Shown here: in pieces, positions 23,331-34,063 of the stretch
How the letters are laid out: every line of letters begins with the position of its first letter
How positions within the stretch are numbered: the stretch's first letter is position 1
Source of the DNA: Puccinellia tenuiflora
Lineage: Eukaryota > Streptophyta > Magnoliopsida > Poales > Poaceae
Assembly: GCA_012064385.1 (NCBI GenBank)
Contig: QRDG01002501.1
Coordinates: 194,933 to 258,932, forward strand
Length of the DNA: 64,000 nucleotides
Direction: 5' to 3'
Notes under the pieces: model-generated
Told to the model about the DNA's origin: nothing
What the model saw: the letters and a program-made list of their open reading frames with translations, nothing else
The model's database searches: none
Made by a program: the position numbers and the translations under genes

Positions 23331-23742
23331 GCCGGAAATTCCGGGTTAAAGGGCCGGAACTTCCGGCCGGGGGCCGGATATTCCGGGGCTTACACCGGAA
23401 TTTCCGGTGCCCCGGAAATTTCCGGAGCAAACCTCCGGTGCAAAGTTCCGGACCCCCACCCGAGAGAAAACGCGAAAAAGACTTAGCCAAATTTTCCTTG
23501 GGCCGGATATTCCGGACCAAAGACCGGAAATTCCGGACCCCCGGAAATTTCCGAGGCAAAATTCCTGACCCCCTCCAGAGAGAAAAGCCAAAAAGACTTA
23601 GCCAAAAAAGCTCAGATGAAAATATGGGCCAGATATTCCGGTGCAACGGCCGGAACTTCCGGGGGCCGGAATTTCCGGACCCCGGGCCGGAATTTCCGCC
23701 CCGGGCCGGAATTTCCGGACCCCGGGCCGGAATTTCCGCCCC
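23331..23742. repeat. CCGGAA/TTCCGG palindrome array in 5' LTR U3
   Basis: Same array as in the left LTR, but about 35 bp longer at the distal end through one extra CCGGGCCGGAATTTCCGGAC unit. Two palindromes are damaged by substitutions (near 23563 and 23632). Confidence 0.85.
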
Positions 23743-24757
23743 TCAGAAAAACTGCAGAATGAGCAATATGAAAACGGGCATATCTTTTGCATCCGGACTC
23801 CGTTTTCGATGATCTTGGACTCGTTGGACTCGCAAAGAAAAGCTCTACAAGATCATGCAGAGAAACATCATTGTCCATCATGATATTATAAAACCAAATG
23901 GGGAGAGTTTAAAAGCTCTTTTTCGCAAACCGAAAAACCGTTTCTTTTGCAATTGAAGTCCAAAAGAGGTAAAACCAAATTTGTTGGAAAGAGTACAACA
24001 AAAGCCACCTTTGTACAAGGCAAACAAGCAATAGAGATTTTGCAACGATATGGAAGATATAAATCTTCCGCACGAAGGAACCGGCAAAATCTCCAATACC
24101 GAAAACACAAAAGAAGACGCAAATGCAAACCGTTTTCGGTGACCTTGGCTTTGTCATGACAAGCATGACAAGCACCAAGACCACACCACGATAAGATCCA
24201 AATAAGAACCAATAAAGATGATTGCATGGATGCAAAGGTTTGTGCTCTCTACGACGATACGATCCCGATATCCGGTCGAGAGCCCCTCTTGATAGTACGG
24301 CTATCTATCCTATAACCCGATCTCTCACTAAACATCATGAGACCGGTAAAATAGAAACCCTATCAAGAACATACCTTTGCCTTGCGCATTAATCCACTTG
24401 AGGTCGATGGAGACGATCTTCATTTCCTCAAGACGAACCATCTTCTTGATTGCGCTTTGCTTGGTGAAGATTCACATGTGGCTCCCCCATACCCCAAGAT
24501 GGGAGAAGCACCTCTTCGGCATATCTTCACTTGGCCTTTGTCACGATGACGAACACCTTGGCCTTGATCAACAAATGATCTTCTTCCCTAAACCTTGACT
24601 CCAACATATGGAGAACAAGCGAGACCTTGACTCCAACAAATGGAGACAAGCAAGCAAATGGACACCTACAAATATAGCTCAATGCAAATATTAGTCCATA
24701 GAGATTGTCATTAATTACCAAAACCATGCATGGGAGCAACCATGCACTTTCAACCCT

Positions 24758-25106
24758 ACTGGGAGCTCCATCCCTGTGTAGGAACATGTTTGTCCTCACA
24801 TAAGACTACTAATTTGATTTTATAGAACTTCCATTCTTCAAGGATAATCAAAAAATATATTTATAAGTTATAAAAAAAAGGTCTGGATGTACTCAATGTT
24901 GCATCGAACAATCATACGAAATCACAATGCATTTTTATCATTATTATGGTGTACATAAAAACGGCAAAATCTTGTATATTCCGGAGGTTTGAAAGTGTGT
25001 ATACTTAGATTCACTCATTTGTCATTTTTGTGAAACTTAAGAGTATAAAGTATTTCAATATGAGGTGTTGGATATTTGTGTAATAAATCATTAATAACAT
25101 GCAGAA
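24758..25106. other. Spacer
   Basis: AT-rich, with no feature recognised. Confidence 0.5.
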
Positions 25107-25945
25107 TTAGTTTCTTCTGTTTTTTTTTTTTTTTGGAGGAAGGATCCGATACATATATAAGGAGGCTTAGCACTTTACAAATAGGTCCCCAAAGAAACAC
25201 GAAATTACAAAGAAACCCAGAAAAGTGCACGAAGCACCCTAAGCCACCGGAGAGAACCGCAATCGGATCCACAGACGCGCCCAAAGCTCCTAGGTGGCGC
25301 CGGAGACGCCGTACCACCATCCGCCGGGAAGCAGGCACCACCAGTCGTTGTAGACGGCCGCAATCTGGACTCGTTGAACGTGCACGGCCACAGCACCAGC
25401 TCCCCGCCTCCGCCGAACATCCAGCTGTCTTGCCGTCGCCCAGGACCACCACCACCACCACCCGGTCACCAGCAGACGCCGCTCCCCTCGCCACCACGGC
25501 CGGCCAGAGCAGAACCGTCAAGGAAGACCACCACCTCCACCACCAACAAAAGCAGGTCGCCAACATCGACCGAGCTCTCCCCTCGCCGCCACGGCCGGCC
25601 AGAGAAGCAAGGACGGAGCAACGCACCTGACGAACCACCTTCACGACCTCCCCGGCGATGCCGGAACGGGGAAAGGAGGGGAAGGACTACAGCCAACACA
25701 CCGACGCCATCGCCGCCGTCTTCGACGTCGCCGGAAGGCACACACACCTAGATAGAGGACCTATGTACACACACAACGATCACCGGAGCTCCCCCCACCT
25801 CACAGTGCCTAGACGGCGACCGGAGGCGGAGGGGAGCGGCGGAATCGCCGACGGGAAACTCGAACCTTCGAGTCGCCCCTCTCTACTGTAGCAGAGGACA
25901 CACACGCGGAGAGCAGAAAGCCTTTTTTAGTTTCTTCTGTTTTTT
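25107..25945 (-). mobile_element. Non-LTR retroposon, minus strand, 19-bp TSD
   Basis: TTAGTTTCTTCTGTTTTTT stands at 25107-25125 and 25927-25945. The insert between has a poly(T) start (poly(A) tail on the minus strand) followed by an 800-bp body, GC-rich in the middle. The body holds open frames on both strands, but their composition (Pro/Arg/Gly-rich) and lack of motifs argue against real genes. It is probably a non-autonomous retroposon or a retrocopied transcript mobilised by LINE enzymes. The 3' end in minus sense reads TATATATGTATCGGATCC before the tail. Confidence 0.8.
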
Positions 25946-27270
25946 CTAAAATAATAAATATGATTTTGGAATTTTTGTAAATAAAGGATTATTTGAGCCC
26001 AAAAATCATTAATAACATGCAATCTTGGCCGTTAAGGTTTAGGACTACTTTGACTCTGACGTGCCTTTCACGAGTTAGCCCTCAGGAACAAAATGAGATC
26101 CATGCACTTTAAGCACGTACCTCCCCCTCTCCTGCGTGCTAATCCAAGAGAGAGGAACAAAATAGACAGGGAATCGAGGTGCGACGAGTCTTGAGCTTGA
26201 AGGTTCTGCCTGCCACTCTGCCAGGTGCTTATAATTAGAGCCCAAGGTTTGACCGGTTCCTTTCTTCCGCGCGCGTCGTCCCCGTAGCCGATAAAGATCA
26301 GCAGCCCAGCGGGAGCGGCTTTATATATGTTATTATGCCCGTCACATGGTCCTGCTCAACTTGGCACGGCAATGTGTACTCTTGTAAGCTAAACAAATCC
26401 CTTGTTTATACTGATTTGGAACAGAAACCGGTGCGCTAGCTTAGCTTAGCTCAACCGTCTGTCTGTCTGGTGGTTTTGCTTCCGCCCCGGGATCGATATT
26501 CCTGAGTCCGCAGCACGTGTGCACGGCATGGATATGTGGGGATTAGCTTTGCTTAATTTGCTTGCACGACTACTACAGCGATGGCCAGATTCTGCCTTAT
26601 CCTCCACGATCCGGCCAAACTAGCGCTCCAAATATCTTGTGGTCCATGCATGCTAGTAACTCATAAAAAACACACAAGTGTTATCTTCGATTCTTGGATG
26701 ATACGGTGCCCAAGTTGGAAGCCATCTCATTAGTATCATGGCAAGCAATCTCATAAAGGCCCATTCCCGGTGCCAATAGTATATAGGCTCCCTTGCAATT
26801 TGCGAAAGGGTTGTTGGATTGGATACATAGCTTTTCTCGCATGTCCAGTTGTTTTATCGATCCGAGCAGATTTTTTTTCTGCTAGTTGCGATATGCGTGT
26901 TGTCTGCTGAAAAAGACATCAGACAGAGGAAGAAAAACATACACATCGATTCGCGTGCGGAGCGGAGCGGAGAGAAACATGTCGTAAATAAGTAATCGAA
27001 AAACACGTAAGGCTGGGCCACCCGCTGTCTTGTTAACTAATCAGCGCCCGAGGCTGTCAAAATCAAATCCAAGGCACGCGAAGTCCGAGCCCGTGCCCTG
27101 CCAATGGCTGCTGACATTTGTGGACCCAATTATATGGAACATGGACAGACACGACGGATGGTGGATGGTGGCGATGATGATCGATCGATATGGCTGGCTA
27201 CTTGGCTAGAGCTAGCCGGTCGAGCCTTGATTTGTGGATCAAGTAACAGCGACATGCTGACATGGCCGCA
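25946..27270. other. Spacer
   Basis: Ordinary intergenic sequence, without a recognised gene or bounded element. Confidence 0.5.
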
Positions 27271-27389
27271 CGCTTCGGCCACCCTTAGTCTAGCCAAGTT
27301 GCGTTAACGGATAACGGATAAGAAGGTGGTCGCTTCGGCCACCCTTAGTCTAGCCAAGTTGCGTTAACGTTAACGGATAAGAAGGTGGT
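27271..27389 (+). repeat. 60-bp tandem duplication
   Basis: Unit 27271-27330 is repeated at 27331-27389, with a single small difference inside a GTTAACGGATAACGG stretch. Both begin CGCTTCGGCCACCC. Confidence 0.9.
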
Positions 27390-27414
27390 CGCTTCGCTCG
27401 CTCACTGGGGAAGC

Positions 27415-28565
27415 TAAGGGCGTGTTTGGTAGCCCGGCCGAACACAGCCGAGCTCGTCTCAACCCAGCTGAGCTCTCCGTTTCTTGTTTGGTAGCCTGGG
27501 TCGGTCCGCGTCGGCAGTGCCCGCTTCGTATGAAAACTGCCTCTCAGCCAGGCCCGATGGAGAAGTGGAAAACGAGCTTCGCAACTGAGCCAGGCTGAGT
27601 TCATCCCGAAAAAACTCCCCCGCACGTCTCAGCCCGCAGGGGTCACCCGCCCCGAACCACTCCTCCTCCTCATTTCCCCCCCACACGCCTCAGCTCGCGG
27701 AGGAGGAGCCCGGCCTCCTCACGCCTTCTCCTCGCGCTGCCGCCTCCTCGTCTCCAGCACCGCCGCCGAGCACCTCCTCCTCGCGCCGCCGCCTCCTCGT
27801 CTCCAACGCCGCCGTCGACCTCGCGGCTCCGCGCGCCACTGCCACCACGTCGATGCCGGGCTTCGCCGCCTCCTCCTCGACGTCGGGCTCTGCCGCCGGC
27901 CTCCGCCGCCGCCGAGCGCTCCTCCTCTCGTGCCCGGACCCGGCCCCGCCCCAGCCCCCGCCGACGGGATCTCCTCCGCTGCCGGGCCCGTCCTCCTCTC
28001 CTCCGCCGCTAGGCGCTCCTCTCGCGCCCGCCCCCCGCCGCCGAGGTCCTCCGCCGCCGGGCGCTCCTCCTCTCACACCCGTGCCCCGCGCCCCGCACCT
28101 GAGCCCGAGCGGCACCGCGGCCAGCCACGGCGAACGGAGCCTTGACCAGCCACGGACGAGCGCCGCCGCGGCCACCACGGCGAGCGCCGCCTACTGCCTC
28201 CACGGTCGCAGTCCAGGGAGGAGCACCTTCCCGTGTGCCAAGGCCACGGTTGCAGGCCAGCGTCGCGGCCTACCGCCGGCAGGACACGCGCCGCCGACGA
28301 GTGCTGCCACGATGGGAGTTGATTGCTTTTTATTTTATTTTTGTTCAAGGTCTGATTTGTAAAATTTTGGATCTAGTTGTAATTTCATTTCATGGGAGCA
28401 GGGTCCAGTATATACAGGCCACCAAACAATGTCTAGTCCCAACCCGGTCCAGTCCATACAGCCTACCAAACACCTAAAAATATCTTGGTCCAACCCGGCT
28501 CAGGTCAGCATGTCTCTGTTGGGAAACACACTCTGAGTCCACACAGGCTACCAAACACGCCCTAA
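27415..28565. mobile_element. PIF/Harbinger-type non-autonomous element with GC-rich interior, 1,145 bp
   Basis: Terminal inverted repeats GGGCGTGTTTGGTAGCC (27418) and GGCTACCAAACACGCCC (ending 28562) are perfect over 17 bp and flanked by TAA (27415-27417 and 28563-28565). Additional TTTGGTAGCCTG-like repeats lie just inside both ends. The interior (27650-28320) is extremely GC-rich and open on both strands (Pro/Arg/Ser-rich). No transposase is visible. The interior may be captured host sequence, but I cannot name a donor. Confidence 0.82.
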
Positions 28566-29091
28566 GTTTAAGGATGGCAATTTTACCCATGGGTACGGGT
28601 ACCCGCGGGTACCGTACCCATATGGGGAGGGTATGGGTACATTTTTATACCCATGGGTAGTACCCATACCCTACCCGCCAACTCATGGGTAGGGTATGGG
28701 TACAGCCCTGTACCCGCGGGTATACCCATATCGTCCCCGTTTATACTGAATATGACCCCTACGCCTTTGACTTGCTAGATATGATTATGAGTGTGATTTT
28801 CGAAGTTAGATAAGTGTCATGTATTCATCTACCTATTATTGAGTTGAGATAGTTGTTTTTTTAATCAAATGTGGTACTTACGAATGTGACACTGGGAAAA
28901 ATTTGTCTACTATTTGATCTACCCAACGGGTACCCAATGGGTATAGATACCCGCCGGGTATGGGTATGGGTACATTTTCATCCCCGCGGGTAAGGGTATG
29001 GGTATAATTTTATACCCATAAACTATATGGGTATGGGTATGATATTGCTCTACCCTGCCCATACCTGCCCATTGCCATCCTTACCTAAGTT
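28561..29091. mobile_element. hAT-type non-autonomous element, 515 bp, 8-bp TSD
   Basis: The element at 28569-29083 has inverted ends TAAGGATGGCAAT and ATTGCCATCCTTA, with CCTAAGTT on both sides (28561-28568 and 29084-29091). Its terminal 150 bp on each side are packed with GGGTAC/ACCCGCGGGTA words, forming long imperfect inverted repeats. No transposase is present. The target duplication overlaps the last bases of the Harbinger element, so this insertion came second. Confidence 0.88.
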
Positions 29092-30108
29092 CTTGCTGTA
29101 CGTTTTTTTCTTCAGTCGCGTTAGCTACCTCAGATAACGGACAGACAAACAGTCAACTAGGCTAAATTAAAGAAACTACCCGAGACGCAGCGACAAGGTC
29201 GGATATGCATGATATGCAGCAGACAGTGATATTATTTACCTGTATAAAAGTATCATGCACAACAACTAATTCGTCGCAACTCTGTATAAAAGTGCATTAT
29301 TTACCCACCAAATTCCAGTTGTCCCGAGAGAAAAATATAGACGTGCTCTGCTGGGTGTAGCTCAATAAGCCAAGAAGCGGACGGTGATTGTTACAAGGAG
29401 ACTTTGATTTGCGGCTAGCTTACTGACAGTGTGACACACCATGGTTCTGTATGTGATCAGCCTCTCTTTCTATCCCATGGATCTGTATGCTTTCAGTTGG
29501 CGAACGGATACCGATCAGGCTGTGTGCTCGCTCGCATGTGACAGGCGAATCCTACCTACCAGGCAACAAACGGGTAAGAACATCCGTGGCATTGGTACGT
29601 GGAGCCCCTAGTCTGCTAGCTCCGGATAAGATCCACGGCGTTTGGTGCGTTTATATCTAGACACTACTAGTAGTATAATTAATCAGCCCGTACCACTACA
29701 AGTACTAGCAGCAGCAGTGATTCGCCATAAAGAGCATCATTACGAGCGCATTATGGATTGTAGTCCAAGCAAAGCTGCTCTCAAGCAGCCTCAGGTCGAC
29801 AGACCCGTACACACCAATCCACGTCCACCTGCTTTTGTAATTTAGACCCCAAAAGGAAAAGGTTACTGCTTGCTTGCGATAGTTTAATTAATCTGGTTAT
29901 TATTGAAAAGCAGCTAGCTAGATAGAGGTGCAACAAGCATGGATGGAAAAGAAAGCGTTCTTGTCGTTGTAGCTTAGCTACAGATGGAATGTCGACGACG
30001 CCCCTTTTTCCACCGAGCTCTATACGTATATCGTAGCTTTGTGCCTTTGTGGGAGGGACACGACTCCAGTACTAAAATATCGGGCAACGTCGATCTGTTT
30101 GTTCGACC
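29092..30108. other. Spacer
   Basis: No gene or bounded element recognised. Confidence 0.5.
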
Positions 30109-30205
30109 ACGTACACGTCCCTTAGGGCTTCCACTTCAGGTTTTAGTGTGAAGCCGAAGTTGAAAAGTAGGTTTAATGTATAGTGTAATTCTTCTCTTGT
30201 TTATA

Positions 30206-30922
30206 ATGTATGCCTTCTTTTTCAATGCAAGGGGTCTTGGGGACCCAGAGAAGAAAAGATTTATATGCAACTCAATTAAGGATTATAAATTAGATTTCAT
30301 TTGTGTTCAAGAGACTAAAAAGACCGACTTTACAGATGCTTGGCTTGATGGTATTAGTGGTAATTTGACATATGTTTGGCTTTGGGAACCTTCTAAAGGA
30401 GCCTCTGGTGGGTTGCTGATGGGGGTTCGAGAGGACAAATATGAAGTAGGGTCTTGCGTTACTGGTAGATTTTTTACTAGAATGACGATTATGGATAAGG
30501 TTACTCAGTTTAAGTGGGACCTTGTTAATATTTATGGCGCTGCTAATGATAAGGACAAATCTGAATTTTTAGTGGATCTTGTACATATTTTGAATCTAAA
30601 CCAGCTGCCTATTTTAATTGGTGGAGACTTTAATATTATTAGAAGATTGGCTGATAGAAATAAAGTAAAGAAATTATCTAAGTGGACCAATATCTTTAAT
30701 GCTATTATAGAGCATTGGGGTCTGAAGGAATTGGAGCTTTCAGGTCGAAGTTTTACTTGGTCGAACAATCAGAGAGATCCTTTATTTGCTAGGTTGGATA
30801 GAGTTCTTGTCTCTCCCACCTGGGAAATGCATCATCCCATGATTTCTGTCAGGACCCTGGTTAGAGGGGTTTCTGATCATGCTGCTTTGCTTTTAGACTC
30901 GGGCAATCACCTAGCTGTGTAG
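30206..30922 (+). pseudogene. LINE ORF2 endonuclease domain
   Basis: This is the apurinic-like endonuclease that nicks target DNA for LINE integration. Visible motifs are FFFNARGLGD at the start, ICVQETK, the GGDFN motif and SDHAAL near the end, all characteristic of the EEP family. The Met at 30206 fits the usual ORF2 start better than the one at 30176. A TAG at 30920-30922 cuts the protein just after SDHAALLLDSG, so RT is not reached in this frame. Confidence 0.85.
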
Positions 30923-31138
30923 CAAAAAACGTTTAAATTTGAGCTATGCTGGCTCCTTAGATAGGACCTGCTGGAGGTGGTCACAAAGGTGTGGAAGTCA
31001 AGACATCGAGGCCGAAATAACTTAGATAGATGGCACAATTGCTTTGTTGTTTTACGTAGAACTCTTAAAGGTTGGAATCTAAATATCGAGGGGAGGTACC
31101 GTCGAGAAAGAATAGATATATCTAGAAATTAGATTTCA

Positions 31139-33756
31139 TTGATAAACAAAGTGAGCTTGCAGGGTTATCTGCAGCTGACTATGAATGTCGTTGTTCTCTT
31201 CAAGATAAGCCAAATAAAATTCTTAGAGAAGAGGAGATTAAATGGATGCAGCGTGCAAAAGAGCGCGATCTGTTGGAGGGGGATAGAAATACTAAGTATT
31301 TTATGCTTAAGGCTAGTGGCCGTAAGCGAAGAGGAAAAATCTTTAGACTTTGCCAAGATGGTGAATTCATTGAAGGAGATGATAACATTTTAAATTTTGC
31401 TACTTCCTTTTATAAAGAGCTTTTCGGACCTGTTTGTTTGATGCCAGTAACTTTGTCGCGACCCCTTGATAAGGACTTGGAGGATAGTGTGACCGAGACA
31501 AGCTAGTAGAAAAGTTTACTTTGAATGAGATTAAGGAGGTTGTTTTCTCCATGAAACATAATAGGGCCCCTGGCCCAGACGGCTTCCCTATCGAATTTTT
31601 TCAAAAGTTTTGGGACTTGGTGAGGAATGACCTCTTCGCTTTATTTGAAGATTTCTTCAACAATAAGCTGGACATTAGTAGATTTAACTATGGGATAATT
31701 GTTCTTATTGCAAAAGGTCAGGGAGCTGACCGATTGCGGATGTATAGACCTATTTGCTTGCTTAATGTGATTTTTAAGATTTTTACCAAAGTCCTAAACA
31801 ACAGGGCTATTAAATTAGCTGATAAAATTATCTCAAAAATTCAATCTGCTTTTGTGAAGGGGAGATTTATCCTGGATAGTGTTGTACTTCTACATGAGAA
31901 TCTACATTACATGAATAGGAATAAGAAATCTGGGGTTTTCTTCAAAGTGGATTTTGAGAAAGCCTATGACAAAATTAATTGGGATTTTATGTTTTCGGTT
32001 TTGGAGATGAAAGGGTTCCCTGAACAATTTATTCAGTGGACTAAGGCGGTAGTAAAGTTTGTGTTATGGTTAATGACAAACTAGGCCCTTATTTTCAAAC
32101 TAGAAAAGGTCTGAGGCAAGGGGATCCTTACTCTCCCTTGCTCTTTAACATAGCTGCCGAGGTACTTGCTGTTTTGTTAAGCAGAGCCCAAGAAGCTGGA
32201 CTGATTAAAGGTCTGGCGACGGATTTGCTGGATGATGGGGTAGCCATCATCCAGTATGCGGACGACACCATTTTCATGTTCGAAGATGATCTCGAAAGTG
32301 CCCGCAACCTTAAGTTTATTCTCTGTATTTTTGAACAGTTGACTGTGTCAAAATAAATTTTCATAAAAGTGAGGTTTCGTTCTTTGGTAATGCTTTAGAG
32401 AAACAGGATATGTATGCTTACATTTTTACATGTAAAAAAGGAGACTTCCCATTCAAGTATTTGGGGGTTCCCATGCATTTTTAAAAATTGCTAAATAGTG
32501 ATTGGAAAGAAACAGAAGAAAAAGTGGAGAAAAAGAATGTTAGCTGGAAGGGGAACTTAACTTCTATTGGCTCTAGATTAATTTTAATTGAATCCTCCCT
32601 TAGCAATGTTCCTAGCTACATGATGCCCGTGTTTTTGATGCCCAAAGGGGTTATCAAAAGATGTGATTTCTTCAGTGCTAGGATGCTTTGGCAGGAGAAA
32701 ACTAATGTTAAAAAAATATCACTTAGCTAATTGGAAAGTAGTCTACCAACCAAAAGATCAAGGAGGACTTGGGGTGACAGATCTACACCTCAAGAATGTT
32801 AGCTTATTATGTAAATGGATATGGCGGTTAGAAAATGAAGAAGGCATTTGGCAGGATATGGTGAGAGCAAAGTACCTGAGGAAGTGTACTTTTACTCAAT
32901 GTAAACCTAGTCCTTTGCACTCCCAGTTTTGGTCTGGTTTGCTAGCAGTCAGGGATACTTTTTATAGTTGCTGTAAACGTATTATTGGTAATGGCAAGAG
33001 TACAAGGTTCTGGGAGGACATTTGGGTTGGGCAACAACCCTTGAGCCAAAGTTTCCCCAGGTTATACAACATTTGCTATTCGCATGATGTGACGGTTAAT
33101 CGAGTTATCGAAAGTAACTTTGATTGCCTGAAGTTTAGAAGGTTTCTTCGGGAAGAGACCAAAGATATGTGGTGTAAACTGATAGATCTGGCACTTTTTC
33201 TGTCAAGTCTTTATATTCATTTCTTATTGCGAAAAGAGTTTCTTTCCCTTATAGAAAATTATGGAGCCTCAAGTTGCCTTTGATAATTAAAGTTTTCTAT
33301 TGGATCTTGATCAAAGATAGAATCCTGACTAAAGAAAATTTGAAGAAAAGGGGGTGGAAGAAAGTGGAATTGTACGAGTTTTGTGATAGTCACGAAACTA
33401 CGGAGCATCTTTTCTTCTCCTGCCCCCTTGCAAAATTTGTGTGGACGGTAGCTGGTGTTGTGCTAGGGGTTAATCATGTCCCAAGAGATTTCAGAACATC
33501 AATTATGCTTGGTGTTGTAGCTATTTTTTGGGCTATATGGAAGACCAGGAATAGATCCTGCTTCCAACAGGTCAGGCCAAAAGATCCTACTAACGTAGTT
33601 CTGTATATGTGTAATTTTCTGCATGTTTGGGCGAAACTTCAGAAAAACGGGCTTCAAAGAATGCTGTTGCGGGGGGCTGACAACATAGCGAAGGCGGCGC
33701 GAGAGATCTTTGGGCAAAGCCACGGATGGAACCCAATAAGAAGGGTCGATCTATGA
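31139..33756 (+). pseudogene. LINE ORF2 reverse transcriptase and zinc-binding C-terminus, broken
   Basis: This continues ORF2 in several frames. 31246-31506 holds the linker before RT (LLEGDRNTKYFML). 31521-32084 holds RT palm and finger motifs (HNRAPGPDGFPIEF, MYRPICLLNV, FKVDFEKAYDKINW). 32066-32356 holds GLRQGDPYSPLLFN and the catalytic QYADDTIFMF. 32488-33283 holds the thumb region, and 33274-33756 the zf-RVT domain with a Cys/His cluster (FCDSHETTEHLFFSC). At least five breaks separate these parts, so no active RT can be made. Confidence 0.85.
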
Positions 33757-34063
33757 CCTTCAGCCCCGAGAAAAGTATGTGTCCGCTTTCTCTGTAATGT
33801 GTGATCTGCCTAGCAAAAAAGACTGCAGCAGCGAAACCTGAGTTGTAATAAGTTTAGCTAGTTTGCTCTTTACTGATGGTTTGTTCTCTTGGGAAGCTGT
33901 TTTGGTGTTTGATCCTGCAGTTTCAAAGTTTTAGTAGGGTTGAAGAGTCTGTAGCAAAACGTGGTCTGGATCCTTGTGTGGACTTTGTGCCCCAGATTTC
34001 TTAATTGAAATTGGGAACTCCCTTTAGGGGTTCCTTTTCCTCTAAAAAAACGTACACGTCCCT

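Larger units (their letters stand above)
22270..24752 (-). repeat. 5' LTR of the gag-only Copia-type element (2,483 bp)
   Basis: The promoter-bearing LTR in the element's orientation. The ends TGAAAG and CTTTCA are intact. U3 runs from 24752 to about 23260, and R-U5 from there to 22270. It differs from the left LTR by substitutions, indels and one more palindrome repeat unit. Confidence 0.9.
13933..24757 (-). mobile_element. Gag-only Copia-type LTR retrotransposon (LARD-like), 10,815 bp, with 5-bp TSD
   Basis: The element occupies 13938-24752 and is flanked by ACCCT at 13933-13937 and 24753-24757. It has two LTRs of about 2.49 kb with TGAAAG...CTTTCA ends, an initiator-Met primer site beside the right LTR, and a polypurine tract beside the left LTR, so it is transcribed on the minus strand. 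The 5.8-kb interior contains only a broken gag; protease, integrase, RT and RNase H are all missing. The two-knuckle gag and its coiled-coil region resemble the SIRE/Maximus Copia lineage (inference from memory). Mobility would need enzymes supplied by an autonomous relative. Confidence 0.88.
30109..34063 (+). mobile_element. L1-type LINE, 5'-truncated, 14-bp TSD
   Basis: ACGTACACGTCCCT occurs at 30109-30122 and 34050-34063. The 3.93-kb body starts just upstream of the endonuclease and ends CCTTTTCCTCTAAAAAA. It therefore lacks ORF1, as expected for 5' truncation during target-primed reverse transcription. ORF2 is recognisable from end to end but is interrupted by several stops and frame changes. 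Confidence 0.9.

Noticed and set aside
25015..25751. Open frames of 125-209 codons in the retroposon
   Set aside because: They overlap on opposite strands, cross the element boundary (the 209-codon frame runs out past the TSD) and are compositionally biased.
27690..28362. Overlapping open frames of 160-170 codons on both strands
   Set aside because: Extreme Pro/Arg/Ser/Gly bias from GC-rich DNA inside a Harbinger-type element, without motifs or a supported exon structure.
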